From assembly GCF_907164915.1 (NCBI RefSeq), contig NC_061870.1, positions 31,409,348 to 31,473,347 on the forward strand: a DNA stretch of 64,000 nucleotides, read 5' to 3'. The notes under the pieces were generated by a model that did not search any database, had not been told where the DNA came from, and was given only the letters and a program-made list of their open reading frames with translations. Positions 1 to 12,874 of this stretch are shown here, piece by piece. The DNA is from Impatiens glandulifera (taxonomy: Eukaryota > Streptophyta > Magnoliopsida > Ericales > Balsaminaceae). The position numbers and the translations under genes are program-made. Each line of letters starts with the position of its first letter. Position 1 is the stretch's first letter.

Positions 1-52
1 TATATAATTCAACTATATATAAGTGATCTGAATTCCAGAATCTTGCTTTGAC

Positions 53-981
53 CTAAGAACAAGTAGCCAATTGATCATGGTGTACTAAAGTTATGTGACT
101 AGTTTGATGATCCAAAGTCTCCCTCACAGCCCTATAAAGCTCCACCCAAGATGAAGAAGAAGATGATGATGATGATGAAGAAGGATTATTATTACTATTA
201 TCATCATCCCACAAGAAGAAAGTAGGGTTTGGACTAGCTGGACATGCAGCAACAAAATCAAGAACAGATGCTGCCGGCTTCAAATTCTGAGGGAAATTAA
301 AAGCTAAATTATCAACTTTGTGCTCATAAATTTTACCATTTCTGTCCAGTTTATACCGTGAGGTACCCTGAAATTGGCCTTTTGCCTCCCATGGAACTCT
401 AGGAACACCCCTCAAGTTCCATCTTATCAGTATCATGTTCTCAGATGGCTGCCAAACTCTAAGAACATCGATTGCTATCTCTCTAAACAGAATCCGACCA
501 TGAAAACGTAAAGCCCAGAATATCAATTTGTATTTCTCAATTCCTGTAAACGTGTTCAAAGGGTCCACGAAAGTCACATCATCCCTGTCAAACAACAAGT
601 AATTTAGCAAAATTGTTGATACAACAAATGAAGGAAAAAAGATGATTCATGCCTGTATATATCGTAGTTGAGGTCCTTGACGAAGATTAAAGGGATGTCC
701 TCACGAAGTGTCCTGACTGCTAGGCCGAGATTAACGTAGAAGTCATTTCTGTGTTGGGTTTCCTTCTTATTGTTGTCTTCTTCGTCGACGGAGGAATATG
801 AAGTAGTACAATTAGGGTTTTGTAGGACCTGGGTAACTTTGAGTTGGGGAAGAAGAGTGGGTGATGTTTTGGTGGGGTGAGGATGAGAATGGAAACACAA
901 AGAAAAAGCTGATTGCTGCTGAGAAACGCCATTGGAATGGAGGAGAGTGGATGATGAAAGATTGGCCAGAAGATAAGCCAT
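53..981 (-). CDS. DUF2358 family protein, probably plastid-targeted
   Basis: Two exons, 981..653 and 584..53, join to a 286-residue protein. Residues 1 to about 75 are Ser/Thr/His-rich and look like a chloroplast transit peptide. The rest matches the plant/cyanobacterial DUF2358 family: a conserved start around NLGLAVRTLREDIPLIF, then NYDIYR continuing into DDVTFVDPLNTFTG, FWALRFHGRILF, and the usual C-terminal CPASPNPTF and ELYRAVRETLD segments. No catalytic role is established for this family and I infer none. A Ser-rich homopolymer (about 11 Ser) near the C-terminus is encoded by a TCA/TCT-type repeat. The only junction that restores the family sequence uses a GC donor (AG|GCATGA) with a normal AG acceptor, so the 68-nt intron is GC-AG. 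ATG at 981 is the first in frame and fits the transit peptide. Confidence 0.88.
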
Positions 982-2283
982 TACTCCACGCCGTGATTAT
1001 TGCTTCCAGATTTTCAGGTCATCCCTTCTCCAGCGCCCAGCGAAAGGAGATGTGGAAGCAAATGACAAGACTTCGATTTTGAGTGGTTTTCCACACTTTG
1101 TTTTTTCTTTTTTTTCTTTCTTTTTTTGCTGTCACTGTTTGAAATAATATTATCACATTATTTGTTAAATTAATTCAAAGATTATAATAAGTTTGATCAA
1201 ATTAAAGAAGTTTAGTGTTTTAAGTGTTCACTGAATTCAATATATAGAATAAATTTATAATAAATTCATTATAATCTTCTTAGTTTTAATTCCGATCTTT
1301 GAGTCAAATGAATTGAATAGAATCATGGGGTGGACGATCTGAAAAAAAAAAAAGTTTTCAAAAGAAAAAATTATGATCGTCGTTTCCGTGTAAAAGCAAA
1401 TTCTCCAAATTGATGACCAACCTTCACTTCCATGATCATACAACTAACCAGAGTTTTTCCATTGTAAATTCGTAAGAGCAATCCAACTAACCAGAGTTTT
1501 TCCATTGTAAATTTGTAAGAGCAATCAACTAATTAAGGAGAAATAGAAGATCTATGTGACCAATTTTTTTTCCTGTACAAAAGAAGATCATGCATCAACA
1601 AAACAACCCTTCTATATAGATCGACGAGGCATGAACTCATAATTTCTACGCTCATACTCCTACTTTTTGAAATGAAAGAAGATAAAGTACGATCGTCTCA
1701 AAAAATTACGTTACACGCGTGTATTTCAATTTTAAAAATAAGAAAATTGGTTTGGGATGAGAATTTTTTGATTCTTATATATTTTTTTCTCTTCAACTTG
1801 TAACATTTGATTTGTCATTTTTTTTTTATTTTTTTTTTATAATTATAGCAAATGAAAAATCTAAATTAACTATCTTTTGATTGTGAATTTAAGTTATTCA
1901 TAACTTCCCAAACTCTTGGCAAAAATAATCTTAATTTAAGTTCAAACAAAATAATAGTAATAAAATTAACTTAAAACAAACAAACTATGATAAATTATAT
2001 AATTAAACACCAACTCTATTAAGATGATACTTGAGACCTGACCTGGTTAAGAAAAAGATTAAATAACACTAATACATATTCAACCTACAACAGTGTAAGT
2101 CGGACGTGCATAAAAGTTGTTCTTTTGTTACAACAACTGCGTTTAAAAAAGAGGTTCCAAATTTAACCCTACACAACATAAATATTTGAAAGAGTTGAGT
2201 GAGAAATCATAACTAGATCCGTAGGTATTTACCACTCATTGGGCGGGCATATATAGAAACCATGGGCAAAAAGTTGTGATATT
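982..2283. other. Intergenic spacer between two minus-strand genes
   Basis: AT-rich DNA between the DUF2358 gene start and the LPAT2 stop. It must hold the DUF2358 promoter and the LPAT2 3' UTR. A 43-bp direct duplication at 1441..1526 (two copies, almost identical) is the only structure seen. No coding region is supported. Confidence 0.6.
1441..1526. repeat. 43-bp tandem duplication, two copies
   Basis: Two adjacent copies beginning CAACTAACCAGAG, with period 43 and one or two substitutions between them (for example TTCGTAAG versus TTTGTAAG). It is a simple local duplication in the DUF2358 upstream region. Confidence 0.8.
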
Positions 2284-5200
2284 TTAGTGTGGTTTATCAT
2301 TTTGTGTAGTTGGCGAAGGCTCCACAACATTCTTGGGCTTAATATTAGATGGGGCTGAAACCTTGGCTGGATTTGAGCGCTCGGACTGAGAGAATTGAAT
2401 CAAGATCTGCATGAGAAATGTAACCACACCCAATCCGATTGCTGATACACCGATACCTTTCCATGAGGATAGAAGGTTCGACCACTGCATGAATTTAATT
2501 GCCCCAAACACAAGCAGACATGCCCACGACACAATCACCTGCGCCATTTGTTTATTTGTTTGTTCATACAAGATATATATCAATGATCACTACCCACACA
2601 CATACAAAAGAAAAATTACAGATTACTACAGAATCTAGGATATCTCACCACAAGAGAAATGAGTGGACGTCCCATATTTTGTTTTTGATCCGGGAATGTA
2701 TCATCCTCGTTATGCTTGTCCAACATTTTATCCTGTAGTTAGACCAAAACATTGTAAGCTACAAATCGAGGAGCTGAGGACTAGATAACAAATATCGATT
2801 TTTTTCTATTTTCATGTTCAGATTAAGCCATAATTTATGTCTAAGAATGTTTCCATGCATAATAAGGTCCTTTAAGGTAGCTTGGGAGTTTTTTTATTTG
2901 ATAGGGTTAATTTTTTGTATTCATTAATAAATTGTCATAATGGGTTTTTTCTCTCAGAAAATAAAAACTACTTACTCATATATCCCAAATAATACTGTTA
3001 AATATAGAAAATAGAATGATAGTATAAGATGAAGCAAATAACCTTCTCAATAAATATGTCTCTACACCATTGTGCAACTTCATCTTCTGTTCCAGGCAAA
3101 TCCTTCATCAAATGACGCTTCAGATGCACATTAACCTGTAGTTTAAAGTCATTTATTAGGGAATACTGCCCTGTCTCGTCATAATGCCAGAATTCAATGT
3201 TATTTCTTTATCTTGAAACAAAAGAACTAACTTTATTCAACACATATGATACAATATCATCTAAAAGCCTTTTATATATATATATGCCTTCTCTACACAA
3301 TTCTACACCTACCTATATTTACAAGAATGCCCTAAACTATTCTACTTATTACTTACATACTAGCCAACGCCTTGTTTCCCTTTTTAAGTTTTTAGCCAAT
3401 AATAGAACCGTAGGTGTAGCAAGTACCGACAGTTTAGTAATTGAAAAGGTCATGGTCCTGACCATTACAAGGTAGGGTCTTTTTTGGAAAGGTGCAAACT
3501 GAGACCTTACAAGATAAGCTACACATTCATTAGGATGGATCCGTAACCTAAAAATATATAAGTATCTGGTTCCAATTTTCAAACATAGATTCAACATGCT
3601 TACCACAGATGGCTGCCCCTTGAAGAGTCCTAACATTGTGGGTGGAGGAGAAGTTTTAGGTATGGCAACTGTTACTTCATAGACCGCAGGAACAAAAGAG
3701 CGCATATGAGTTACAGCAGAAACAAACCCCTGAAGACACCAGGCAAAAATTAGAAAAAAAAATAAATAATTGTGAAGCCATAATCCATAAAATACCTTAA
3801 GCCAATCTAGAAGCATCATGATGAATGATTTCAGGAATAAAGAACAAAAGAACACCTTTCAGGCAAAAAAAAAAGGAAGAACAAGAAAAATCCTGAATAG
3901 AATAGGAGATGGGAAGTAGTGCAGTTATAGACTATCACCAACATGGATATCATTAACCCAAAGCAACAATAAGAAAACAAATTAATGATGTTTCGTCTGT
4001 TGGATCCAAGGTAGAGCTCAAGATTAATGGAAAAATCTGAATACGTGATTACTGGCTAATTTATATCTAATGACAAAGATGCGTAAGAAAAAAAACAAAG
4101 CAAGAGATGGGTAAAAACTGTAGCGAAGCAGTAATGAAATCGTCATCATGTAGACACTTATTGTTCCTACCATCACATAAGCATAGGCCTATTTAGATCC
4201 AGAAACAAAGGAGGTGACAGATGCATACAGTCAAAGCTATATATAATTATAGAAGTTGTAGAATTCCAGATGATCAAAGAAGAAACTTTCACCATATGTC
4301 AAATTTAAAGCATCAGTTTCTGTTTTAGGTTCAAACCTTAGTACGAGGGATCAAAACATTTCTTGGAACTGGCAATCCCATTGAAGCAGCATACTCTTGA
4401 GCAGCCAAAAGCTTTGCCTTTGTGAAGCGAGTACCCTCCACAAAAAGTGCCAACCAAAATGGCTGAGGGAAATCACTCAGTCGCTGAAGACCTGTCTGTA
4501 GAGCAACCAAATAATGTCAATTAATGAATGTACTGAGACAACACCTTGTCAATATGCTGCAAGTGAGAGGAAGGCATGTGCAGCTCATGCACTAAGAAAC
4601 CACTTGATAATTTATACCTTTAATGTACTTTCATCTTTAGCCCAGTTTCTTTCGAGAAATAGATATTCAGAAAACCACATTGACCAACCTATTACCTGAG
4701 GAAACAAGACTTTATCTTATCTTGGAGGTAAATAGTATCAGGTATTTGGACAGAATTACACAAATAAAAAATATGAGATAAAGAAAGAATATTAGATCAA
4801 CAACCAAGACTAGAAAATCAATCATTTAAAGTTTTGCTTCATTGTATCATGCATTCAAAACAAATCCATGTGTGCAGTGGCAAGAAATGGTTCATTCTAC
4901 TAAATTAAAAAAAGAAGTATAAGTGTCCAGATGTATTATGTTCATTTATTTTTGTGTTTACAGAAGATAGCCCTGCTGCACCTCACTTACAGAAATCAAC
5001 TCCTAAGTCCTGTGCCTTTCATAAGTCAAGTGAGTTGCCACTAATCAAATCGCGGAAAATATTTGAAGGACTTTCAAATGGTCGTCTCTTTTAAATATGT
5101 AAGCAACCTGTGAAGGTGAAATCTTACTGGAAGAAGTTTTGATGATTTCTTCATGACAGCTAGTGCACTCCCAAGGCAGCCTGATCTCTGTTATAGTATA

Positions 5201-6690
5201 CAACTACACATTAAAAACAGGAAAAAACAAACATGATAATTCACAAATATCAGCAGTAAATCGTTTTAAGGAAAGATCATATAAATGAGTACAATGATCA
5301 CAGTTTAAATTATTAAGTTTGTAAGCCTTTGTAAGCAACAAATAAAGTATATGCCTTTTCAATCCCAAGTACCTGAGCCAAAATCCATCCAACGAGCCAA
5401 TCTATATCACTTTTGTGATTACATATGACAAGTGCATGCTCTTCCCCTGAAAATGTCCCAATATAAGAACAATGTTAGCCACAGCCAATCCAAATTGAAT
5501 ACAATAACCTTTTCCCATACTATGAAGCAAATTAGGCTTCAAAATAGCAAGATAAAAAGTAAGACATACCCATTTTCCTAAAAGTTTCTGAATCTGTGAA
5601 AAGATTAATCTGCATTAGAAAGAGTTCACTATGAGAGGCAATCGAGTTTGTAAAGTAATGTACTCTTGACCATCAAAATCACTTGATTTACAGAAACTAA
5701 AAAATTCAAACAGAACAGAAAACATTTTTTTCTTTTTGAATAACAAAAAGCATTTAATCTATAGGTTACAGTTACTTAACGTTATCATAGTAACCTATGG
5801 AAAACAGGGAAAGGGCATGCTGCCTCATCTTAGTTAAGACTGAAAAGCAGTTTACTTATGCAAAGATAACATTTGCACCCAAAACATCCTCGGTCTCAAG
5901 GAAAGCCAAAAAATGGTAAAAATAATAGGATCTTTCTTATTAGCATAATCTAAAAGACATCTAAGTTTGATCTTAAGCTGGTGAATACTTTCTCACTTAG
6001 CCTTGACATGGTTTACTCATTTAAGGATGACAATATTGAAACATGAAACTAATAGGTTAAACATTCCAAGAAACTAAGTCATTTCCAATCAATCATTTTT
6101 AAGCCTGTTTAAACCAAATTTAGTTTCAATGTACATTAAAAGCCTGAATCAAACAGCAAATTCTTTCTTTCTCTCAGCCCTTAGTAGATTACAACATCAG
6201 TAAAAAAAACCTTAATAAAAAGAATGCATAAAAATCATCTATTGTAATAAGGGTTTTCCCCTCACCTGAACCCCTGACCACCAATCTACAAGCCAAACCA
6301 GCTGCAACCACAACAGCTCTGCAACCACTCTATTGATCCTTCTGTGAGTGTTCTTTGAAAATGGTCGAACAAGAACGAAGCAAATTGCCTGAAATTAAAA
6401 TCAGCCATGTAATTCCATCAAATCCATTATTTTCCCACTATAGCAGTTCTTCTTCTTATCATAATCTGAAATCAGGCATAAGGAGAAAAACTGTGTACAA
6501 CTTCGCATAATATAGAGTAATAATTTGAAACAACAATACAAAATGTGGAAGAAATTGGGTTCTAATCAAATCAAATCTACAGTATAAGCTTAGAATGCAC
6601 GGTTACCTGCAAAAGATTAACCACGAGACCGGAGATGAGAAAAAGAACACCGAGCGGGACGATAACAGCTGCCGCTGCAATTGCTGCCAT
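2284..6690 (-). CDS. LPAT2: 1-acyl-sn-glycerol-3-phosphate acyltransferase, ER type (LPAT2)
   Basis: Transfers an acyl group from acyl-CoA to lysophosphatidic acid, giving phosphatidic acid for membrane lipid and oil synthesis at the ER. Eleven exons: 6690..6607, 6388..6266, 5609..5570, 5446..5373, 5187..5128, 4695..4618, 4495..4337, 3729..3604, 3135..3043, 2732..2649, 2538..2284. All phases agree and give 391 residues, as expected for LPAT2. Visible: an N-terminal hydrophobic segment (residues 5-28), the NHX4D acyltransferase motif (NHKSDID, about residues 92-98), the EGTR motif (about 173-176), [16 protein letters not shown], and two C-terminal membrane segments ([14 protein letters not shown] and [17 protein letters not shown]). 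The C-terminal tail is hydrophilic. All introns are GT-AG. The match to angiosperm LPAT2/LPAT3 is residue by residue, so the family assignment is firm; the paralogue number is less so. Confidence 0.96.
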
Positions 6691-9672
6691 GTTCGTAGCA
6701 AATGAAGATGGGTTGTAGAGAGAGAAGCAAGAGGTGGGATGATTCTATAGCGAGATCATAGATGAACGTAAATGGTGGTGATATACTCTATAGAGATGAA
6801 AGGGCTCTAGCCAGACCAGACAGACAGAGGTTAATCGTTGTAAACCTGTACATTCCCAATCTCATACTTCACGACATGTGCCTGTATTAAATAGGTATAA
6901 TTTAATTTTGATCCATTTCTTTATTTCTATCCTTTAACTTAATACAATTGTTTTCATTTTACCCTAACTTGATTTTGATCAACATAAAAAAAATTAATAA
7001 ATTAAAAAAATATATATTGTCATGTTTGGGAAATGACCAGAAAGAAAACAATACCACAAAAATGTCCCAAATATTGGGACGATGTTCTTGACAAAAATTT
7101 CTCAAACATGATTATTTTTTAGATATATATGTTTTTTATTTCTTACGCACTTGTGATAGAGTACATGAGATTCATGTTCTTATTTTCGTTATATATATAT
7201 ATTGTCTTTCATCTCTCATTTTTAAATTATATGTCAAATAAAAGTATATTTTCCAAATTTATAAACTAATATCCACTAATTTAAATCATTATTATTTGTA
7301 ATTTTGTATGAACCAAACTATTAATATCAATTATTACCAGTTTTTCTTTATTTTTTATATTATTACCGTTTAGTTTATATAATTTAACATACTTTGTATG
7401 AAAAAATAAAAAAAACTAAGGTTATAAACATGCTTTTTAAGAATAGATCTATATAGAGATTGTAATGAGTTTAAACCCACTTTAAAAAAAATTGTTATTA
7501 TTTTTCAAATTTGTATGTATCACAATTTTCTTTTATAAATAATAATAATTTTCTATAGTTTTTTTTTGGAAAAAAAATTTTCTATAGTTATCGATTAATT
7601 GATAAGAACATATGTTTTATTCTCACTGAAAACACATAAAAGCAGAAAAACACAATAGGAGGATGTCCTGCTTCAAAAAAATATATATATATTCATTAAT
7701 AAAATAACTTTTGATATAGTTTCTTGAATTCTGAATACAATTCAACTTTTTAATATTAGTTATCTAAAACAAAAGATCTTATCTCTTAGGTTTAGATGGA
7801 GTGTTTTATTTGTTTCTATTATTTTTATTTTGTTCAAAACTCAACCTTTTTTTCAAGAGCTAATGAACACCAAAGATGTGGGTTGCGTGAAGAAATGGAC
7901 CTCAAACAAGGCTTAAATAATGAAACTTGTCCCAATTAAGGAATGAAAACAAGCATTGTCCTTGGGCCCAACACTTGGTGTTTGTTACACAAACTCAGTT
8001 GATAGTTTGGAATCAGCTACCCATACAAATAGTTATTAAAATATAATATTATTCTTTTTATTTTTTAAATTAAAATATAATCAATTCATATAAAAGTTAA
8101 TAAAAATAGTTGTTAAATAATTAATAACTAGTTAAGTTATTAAATAAGCTTTAGAGAATTTACTAAGATGCTCATATGGCTTTAATTCACCCAAACAAAA
8201 ATTAAATTTTTTTATTTTTTTTACGGTAAAAATTGTGACATGTGACTTGCCTTTAATTTTATATTTTTAAAATTTATTTCACTATTTATTTCTCTAATTA
8301 CAAAATGCAAAACTCACATTTAATCACTTATATTATTAATAACTTTTCTTATATTATTTAACGACTTCAACCATTATTGAACAACTCATAGTATTTTGGG
8401 TCGCCTTAAAAAAAAAAAAAATCTCAAACTATAATTTCTGGATTGTAACTAGCTACCCTTAGTTATCTATTACCATTAGTTATCTATTATAGGTTAAAAA
8501 AATCATTATTATGTTAATTAAAATGATCATGTACAAAATTATTTTTAAAAGGCATTAAATCCACCTCCTTTTCTCTTCACCTGAAAAAGTCAGTCGAAGT
8601 CTCTGCCACCCTATTAAATTATATGAGTTAAATTTTTAATAATTTATTTTAAATTAATAAATAAAATTAAATATTAGCAAAAATAAAGTAATAAATTTGA
8701 GATTATTATATATATGAAATTATAGAAAGAATACAAAAAATTACCAGCCAACCAAAAAAAATATATATATAATGAAAAAAAAGAATATATGGAAAATGAT
8801 AACCCACTTGTAATTAAGAAATAAAAAGACTATTCGATGCTTGGCAAAAAGAAAGCAAAAATAGGATCAATATGTGCTAATATCACAACATAAAAATAGA
8901 CATGATTACGACATTATCACTTAAAACGAGTAGCCGTTGTCCGATTGAGCCATAATTGAGTGACATGTAACAATAAAGCTACCTTCATATGACAACATTA
9001 TTTCGACACTCTCTCGCTCATCCTTTATTATCACCAATATATACCCTATAAGTCAATTAAATGCACACCTTTCCCAAAAGCTAAGTCCAATTTGGTTTAT
9101 TATTTTATTAATCCCTTTTAAATTATACATATATATTATAGTTTTCTGCAAGAAAACAAACTTAAGGACCTCTCATGCTCTGTTTTTCTACCATTATTTA
9201 GCATTGGAGGATGTCATTGATATGTTTCCTATTGTAAGTTTGAGTTTATGATTTTATATTTTTGGTCATACTTGAATAAATAAGTTTCACGTCGAACAAT
9301 TTTTTTTTTCATTACCGTGAATTCTATAATTGTGACTCCCACCAATCGAACATTGACATCTAATTTCTTACTTAAACTTCTTTAGGAGTTCAAAATTTGT
9401 AATTTTGATTGTTTGGAATTAATAAAAAAAATTGTCTTATGAACCCACCTTATATAATGTTAGTTGAACAATAAACTATAAAACAAATATTTAAATGATA
9501 ATAAATAAACTAAAAAAAAATATTATTAAAAATTATTTGTATCCAAATTAAAAAGGTTAAAAAACTTTTAGAGAAAGAGAGATTTGACCACTTTCATTTG
9601 GCTATATAGAGTTTACTTCTTTGTGAGCTACCTTTGAATTTATATAAACTCTCTTCCTCTCTCTCGGATAAA
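6691..9672. other. Intergenic: divergent promoters of LPAT2 and ZIP gene
   Basis: About 3 kb of AT-rich DNA between divergently transcribed genes. The first 100-150 bp next to LPAT2 is pyrimidine/purine-biased like a 5' UTR. TATATA at about 9603 lies 70 bp upstream of the ZIP start. I searched for the zinc-deficiency element RTGTCGACAY and did not see it here. A small inverted repeat (arms GTCCCAA/TTGGGAC) lies near 7063. Nothing coding. Confidence 0.55.
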
Positions 9673-10826
9673 ATGAACAACAAAAATGGGTTCTTAAGGT
9701 TACGATGTGGGAAAACAGTTTCTTCTTTCTTTATTATTATCATTATTATTCAGACTCTGTTTCTCCCATCTCTGGTTCTAGGACAATGCAACTCCACCGA
9801 CGCCAACGCCGGTCCACCCCACGACAGAAAAGACTCCTTGAAGTACAAGATCGGAGGAATCGCCTCCATCCTGACGGCGGGAGCCATCGGAATCAGCTTA
9901 CCCTTGGTCGGAAGAAAATTCCACGCCCTCAGTCCAGAAAGCGATATATTCTTCATGATTAAAGCATTCGCCGCCGGTGTGATTCTAGCTACAGCTTTCA
10001 TTCACATACTTCCGGCTGCATTCGACGGGTTAGGATCACCTTGTCTGAAGGAAAACCCCTGGAGAGATTTTCCATTCGCCGGACTTGTCGCCATGATGGC
10101 ATCCATAGGGACTTTGATGGTTGATTCGTTGGCTACTGGTTTTTATAAGAGAATACATGGAAAGAAGAAAACCCAACAGGTGGATACAATTGGAGATGAG
10201 GAGGGCGCCGTCGCCGGCGCCGGCACCACTCATGTTCATGTTCATGGGGCCATGGAAGCTCATGAATCTAAGATTACCCGTCTTCGAATTATATCACAGG
10301 TACAAGTCAAATGGAGAAACTTTTTAACTAATTAGCATCTAATTCCATTTCAATTTGATGAACTGATTAGGTATTGGAAGTGGGTATTATAGTTCATTCT
10401 CTGATCATTGGTATATCTCTTGGAGCTTCGGGCAAACCCGGTGTGATAAAATCACTTCTGGCGGCTCTGTCTTTCCATCAGTTCTTCGAAGGAATGGGAC
10501 TAGGCGCTTGCATCTCCCAGGCGAGATTCAGGCATGTGTCGACGGCGGGGATGGCGGTGTTCTTTTCTTTGACAACGCCAATAGGAATTGGTGTGGGAAT
10601 TGGAGTATCGAGCGTTTATAGCGAAGGAAGCTCGACGGCTCTGATTGTTGAGGGGATATTTGAATCAGCGTCGGCGGGGATCTTGATCTATATGGCTTTG
10701 GTTGATCTATTGGCAGCAGATTTTATGGACCCGAGGCTTCAGAACAATGTAAGGCTTCAGCTTGGGGCTAATCTATCTCTTATACTTGGAGCTGGTTGCA
10801 TGTCTGCTTTGGCTAAGTGGGTTTAG
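9673..10826 (+). CDS. ZIP-family (Zn/Fe-regulated) metal ion transporter
   Basis: Divalent-metal importer of the ZIP family (Pfam Zip), probably moving zinc or iron across the plasma or another membrane. Exons 9673..10299 and 10371..10826 give 360 residues. Residues 1-38 form a signal peptide (basic, then an Ile-rich core, then LVLGQC). Eight membrane segments can be drawn. The variable loop has a short His cluster (HVHVHG, about residues 200-205), and segments IV and V carry the metal-path signatures [12 protein letters not shown] and [10 protein letters not shown]. The C-terminus [21 protein letters not shown] is typical of ZIP1/ZIP3-like members. An in-frame TTG-initiated extension begins at 9634, but the first ATG is at 9673 and places the signal peptide correctly. 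Which ZIP subgroup it belongs to is not settled by eye. Confidence 0.94.
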
Positions 10827-11932
10827 CCTTTTATCTAATCAAACCGCCGCCGTACTGAGATATTTCAAGTTCATGGAAAGTAGAATGTATTTATCTAGAG
10901 GATACGGTTAGACCTTAGAAGGATAAACAGGGGAGGAGACCAAATTAAGTAACTTTTATTAGAAAATTTGATGACCCAACTTATTATATAGTTAAAGTGT
11001 GCATAATTATTATGTTTAATATTTAAAAATAAAAAAGCAAACCATATTCAAACATTATTTCATCAACTATCGATTTTCAATTACATTTAGGAATGCCTAA
11101 ATAGTACAATATACCTTAATTTTTTATCCATACCTTATACATTATCGAAAATTTTATTGATAAACTTTAATTTTAATACGGTATTGATATTATATCTTTT
11201 ATACTAAAAAATCATATTAATTTAAACAAAATAAAACAATTTAATATAGTTATTACATAAACATTAAAAATAAAAATAAAAATATTTATCATAAAATAAA
11301 ATATTATATTTATAATTCAACATTTTTATAAACTAACAAATATTAAAAATTATATTTAATTATAAAAATTTTAATCCACATATATATAGTTTTCAATTTT
11401 CAATCGCACTTGTATCAACAATTCTTTTTTATATTGATAATACAATTTAAGTTAGATAATAATAATAATAATAATTAGTTAATTTAAAATTAATTAAATA
11501 AAAACTCATTTTTTTAATTTGTTCATTTTTATTGAACAATTCAAATCGATCGTCCTAAGATATTTTCATAAGTTAGAATTTTTTCCACACAAAAATACCT
11601 TCATTATTTTAGGACTCAAATTGCTCTTAAAATATCCATACATGGTCATTTAATTCAAGCTGAAAACAGTCTCATTTACAACAGTTGAAGATATGATTAC
11701 AAAAATATTAATTAAAATAATTGAAAGAATGGTATATTAATTTCATTTTCTTTACATCTCTTTAAGAGATTGAGAAATATAATTAAATATTTTTTTCAAT
11801 CTTATTTACCAGAGATATGTCATATACATTAAATAATATTTTAAATATTAGAGTATAATTATATTATAATTTAATTTAAAAAATATGTTTTTATAATTAA
11901 ATTAATATTAAATATATTTATTTTCTTATAAG

Positions 11933-11966
<34 letters not shown>

Positions 11967-12874
11967 AATATTATTGCAGTATTTTGCTATATCCCGATAT
12001 ATCAAAATTTTAAAATCTTGTAAAAATAATTTCGGTATAGTACTATATTTTTTTCCAATATATATTAAAAATTAATATTTTTGATATATTGCAGTAAAAT
12101 ATTTTTATATATTTATAATATCGATAATTTTTTTCACCACAATTACATCAATTAATTTATTAACTAAAATACTAAAATTTTTATAAAAAATAAACAAATA
12201 ATTCTATTAATGTATTAATTTTTATAAAAATTTTTTTACAAAAATCATTTTAAATCAACAAATTAACCCAATTTAGCTAAGAGACTAAAAAAACACTAAG
12301 TTAAATCATTTTTCAAAATATTTTGAGTTGAAACAGCAGGTTTTGATCATTGAGTTTTTTAAAAAAAAATTATTTAAAACTCAACCATTACTTCATTTTA
12401 TCTAATTATTTTTCTTATCTATCAAAATACAAAAATTATCTTTTATTTAATTATTTAAAATTAATTTATCTTTCATAAAAATAAAGTTTTTTTTTTATTT
12501 TTTTGAATAAACACCCAAAATTTTATTGATTTTATTATAAAAAAGAGACAAAGATCAAAATAAGCACTATCATAAGTTATACCTATTTTTTTAAATAAAA
12601 AAATGAAAAGCCCGACACACCCTAAAGTTACATTAATTTTTCTGGAATAAAATAAGTTATAATAAAATACTATTATTTGTCCAATTATATATTCACTTTT
12701 ATTTATTTATTTATTTATGTTTTGACTACTTTTCTAAAAGAGCCGTGAATTCCTTCTCTACCTCCTCTCTATTTGCATGTCTTCCCTCTCACTATAAATC
12801 TGGTTTATACTCAACTCTGTACTTCTCATAAACCCTAGTTTTCTCTCTCTACTTGCAAAAAGAAGTCGATACAT
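10827..12874. other. Intergenic, AT-rich, with an old transposon-like segment
   Basis: The first about 150 bp are probably ZIP 3' UTR. From about 11090 to 12130 lies a dispersed repeat described separately, containing a long TA run (about 11932-11962). The last 150 bp before 12875 are pyrimidine-rich (CTCTCT tracts) and look like the IMPDH promoter and leader. Confidence 0.5.
11090..12130. repeat. Dispersed AT-rich repeat, copy 1 (GGTATAC/ATACCGAAA-type element)
   Basis: Shares ordered blocks with 52410..52920: GTACAATATACYTTAAT at the left, a TATCGAAAATTT block, a CATATTAATTTAAA block, a central run around ATTAAATAATATTTTAAATAT, and at the right CGATATAYCAAAATTTTAAAA followed by TTTCGGTAT. 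Copy 1 is longer, with roughly 0.5 kb extra between about 11230 and 11800. It has no coding capacity. The GGTAT/ATACC-rich ends resemble non-autonomous DNA transposons, but I could not fix ends or target duplications. Confidence 0.5.

Noticed and set aside
861..1082. 73-codon plus-strand ORF overlapping DUF2358 exon 1
   Set aside because: Antisense shadow of the transit-peptide coding region; no family resemblance.
9634..9672. N-terminal extension of the ZIP protein
   Set aside because: Begins at TTG, not ATG; the ATG at 9673 gives a proper signal peptide.
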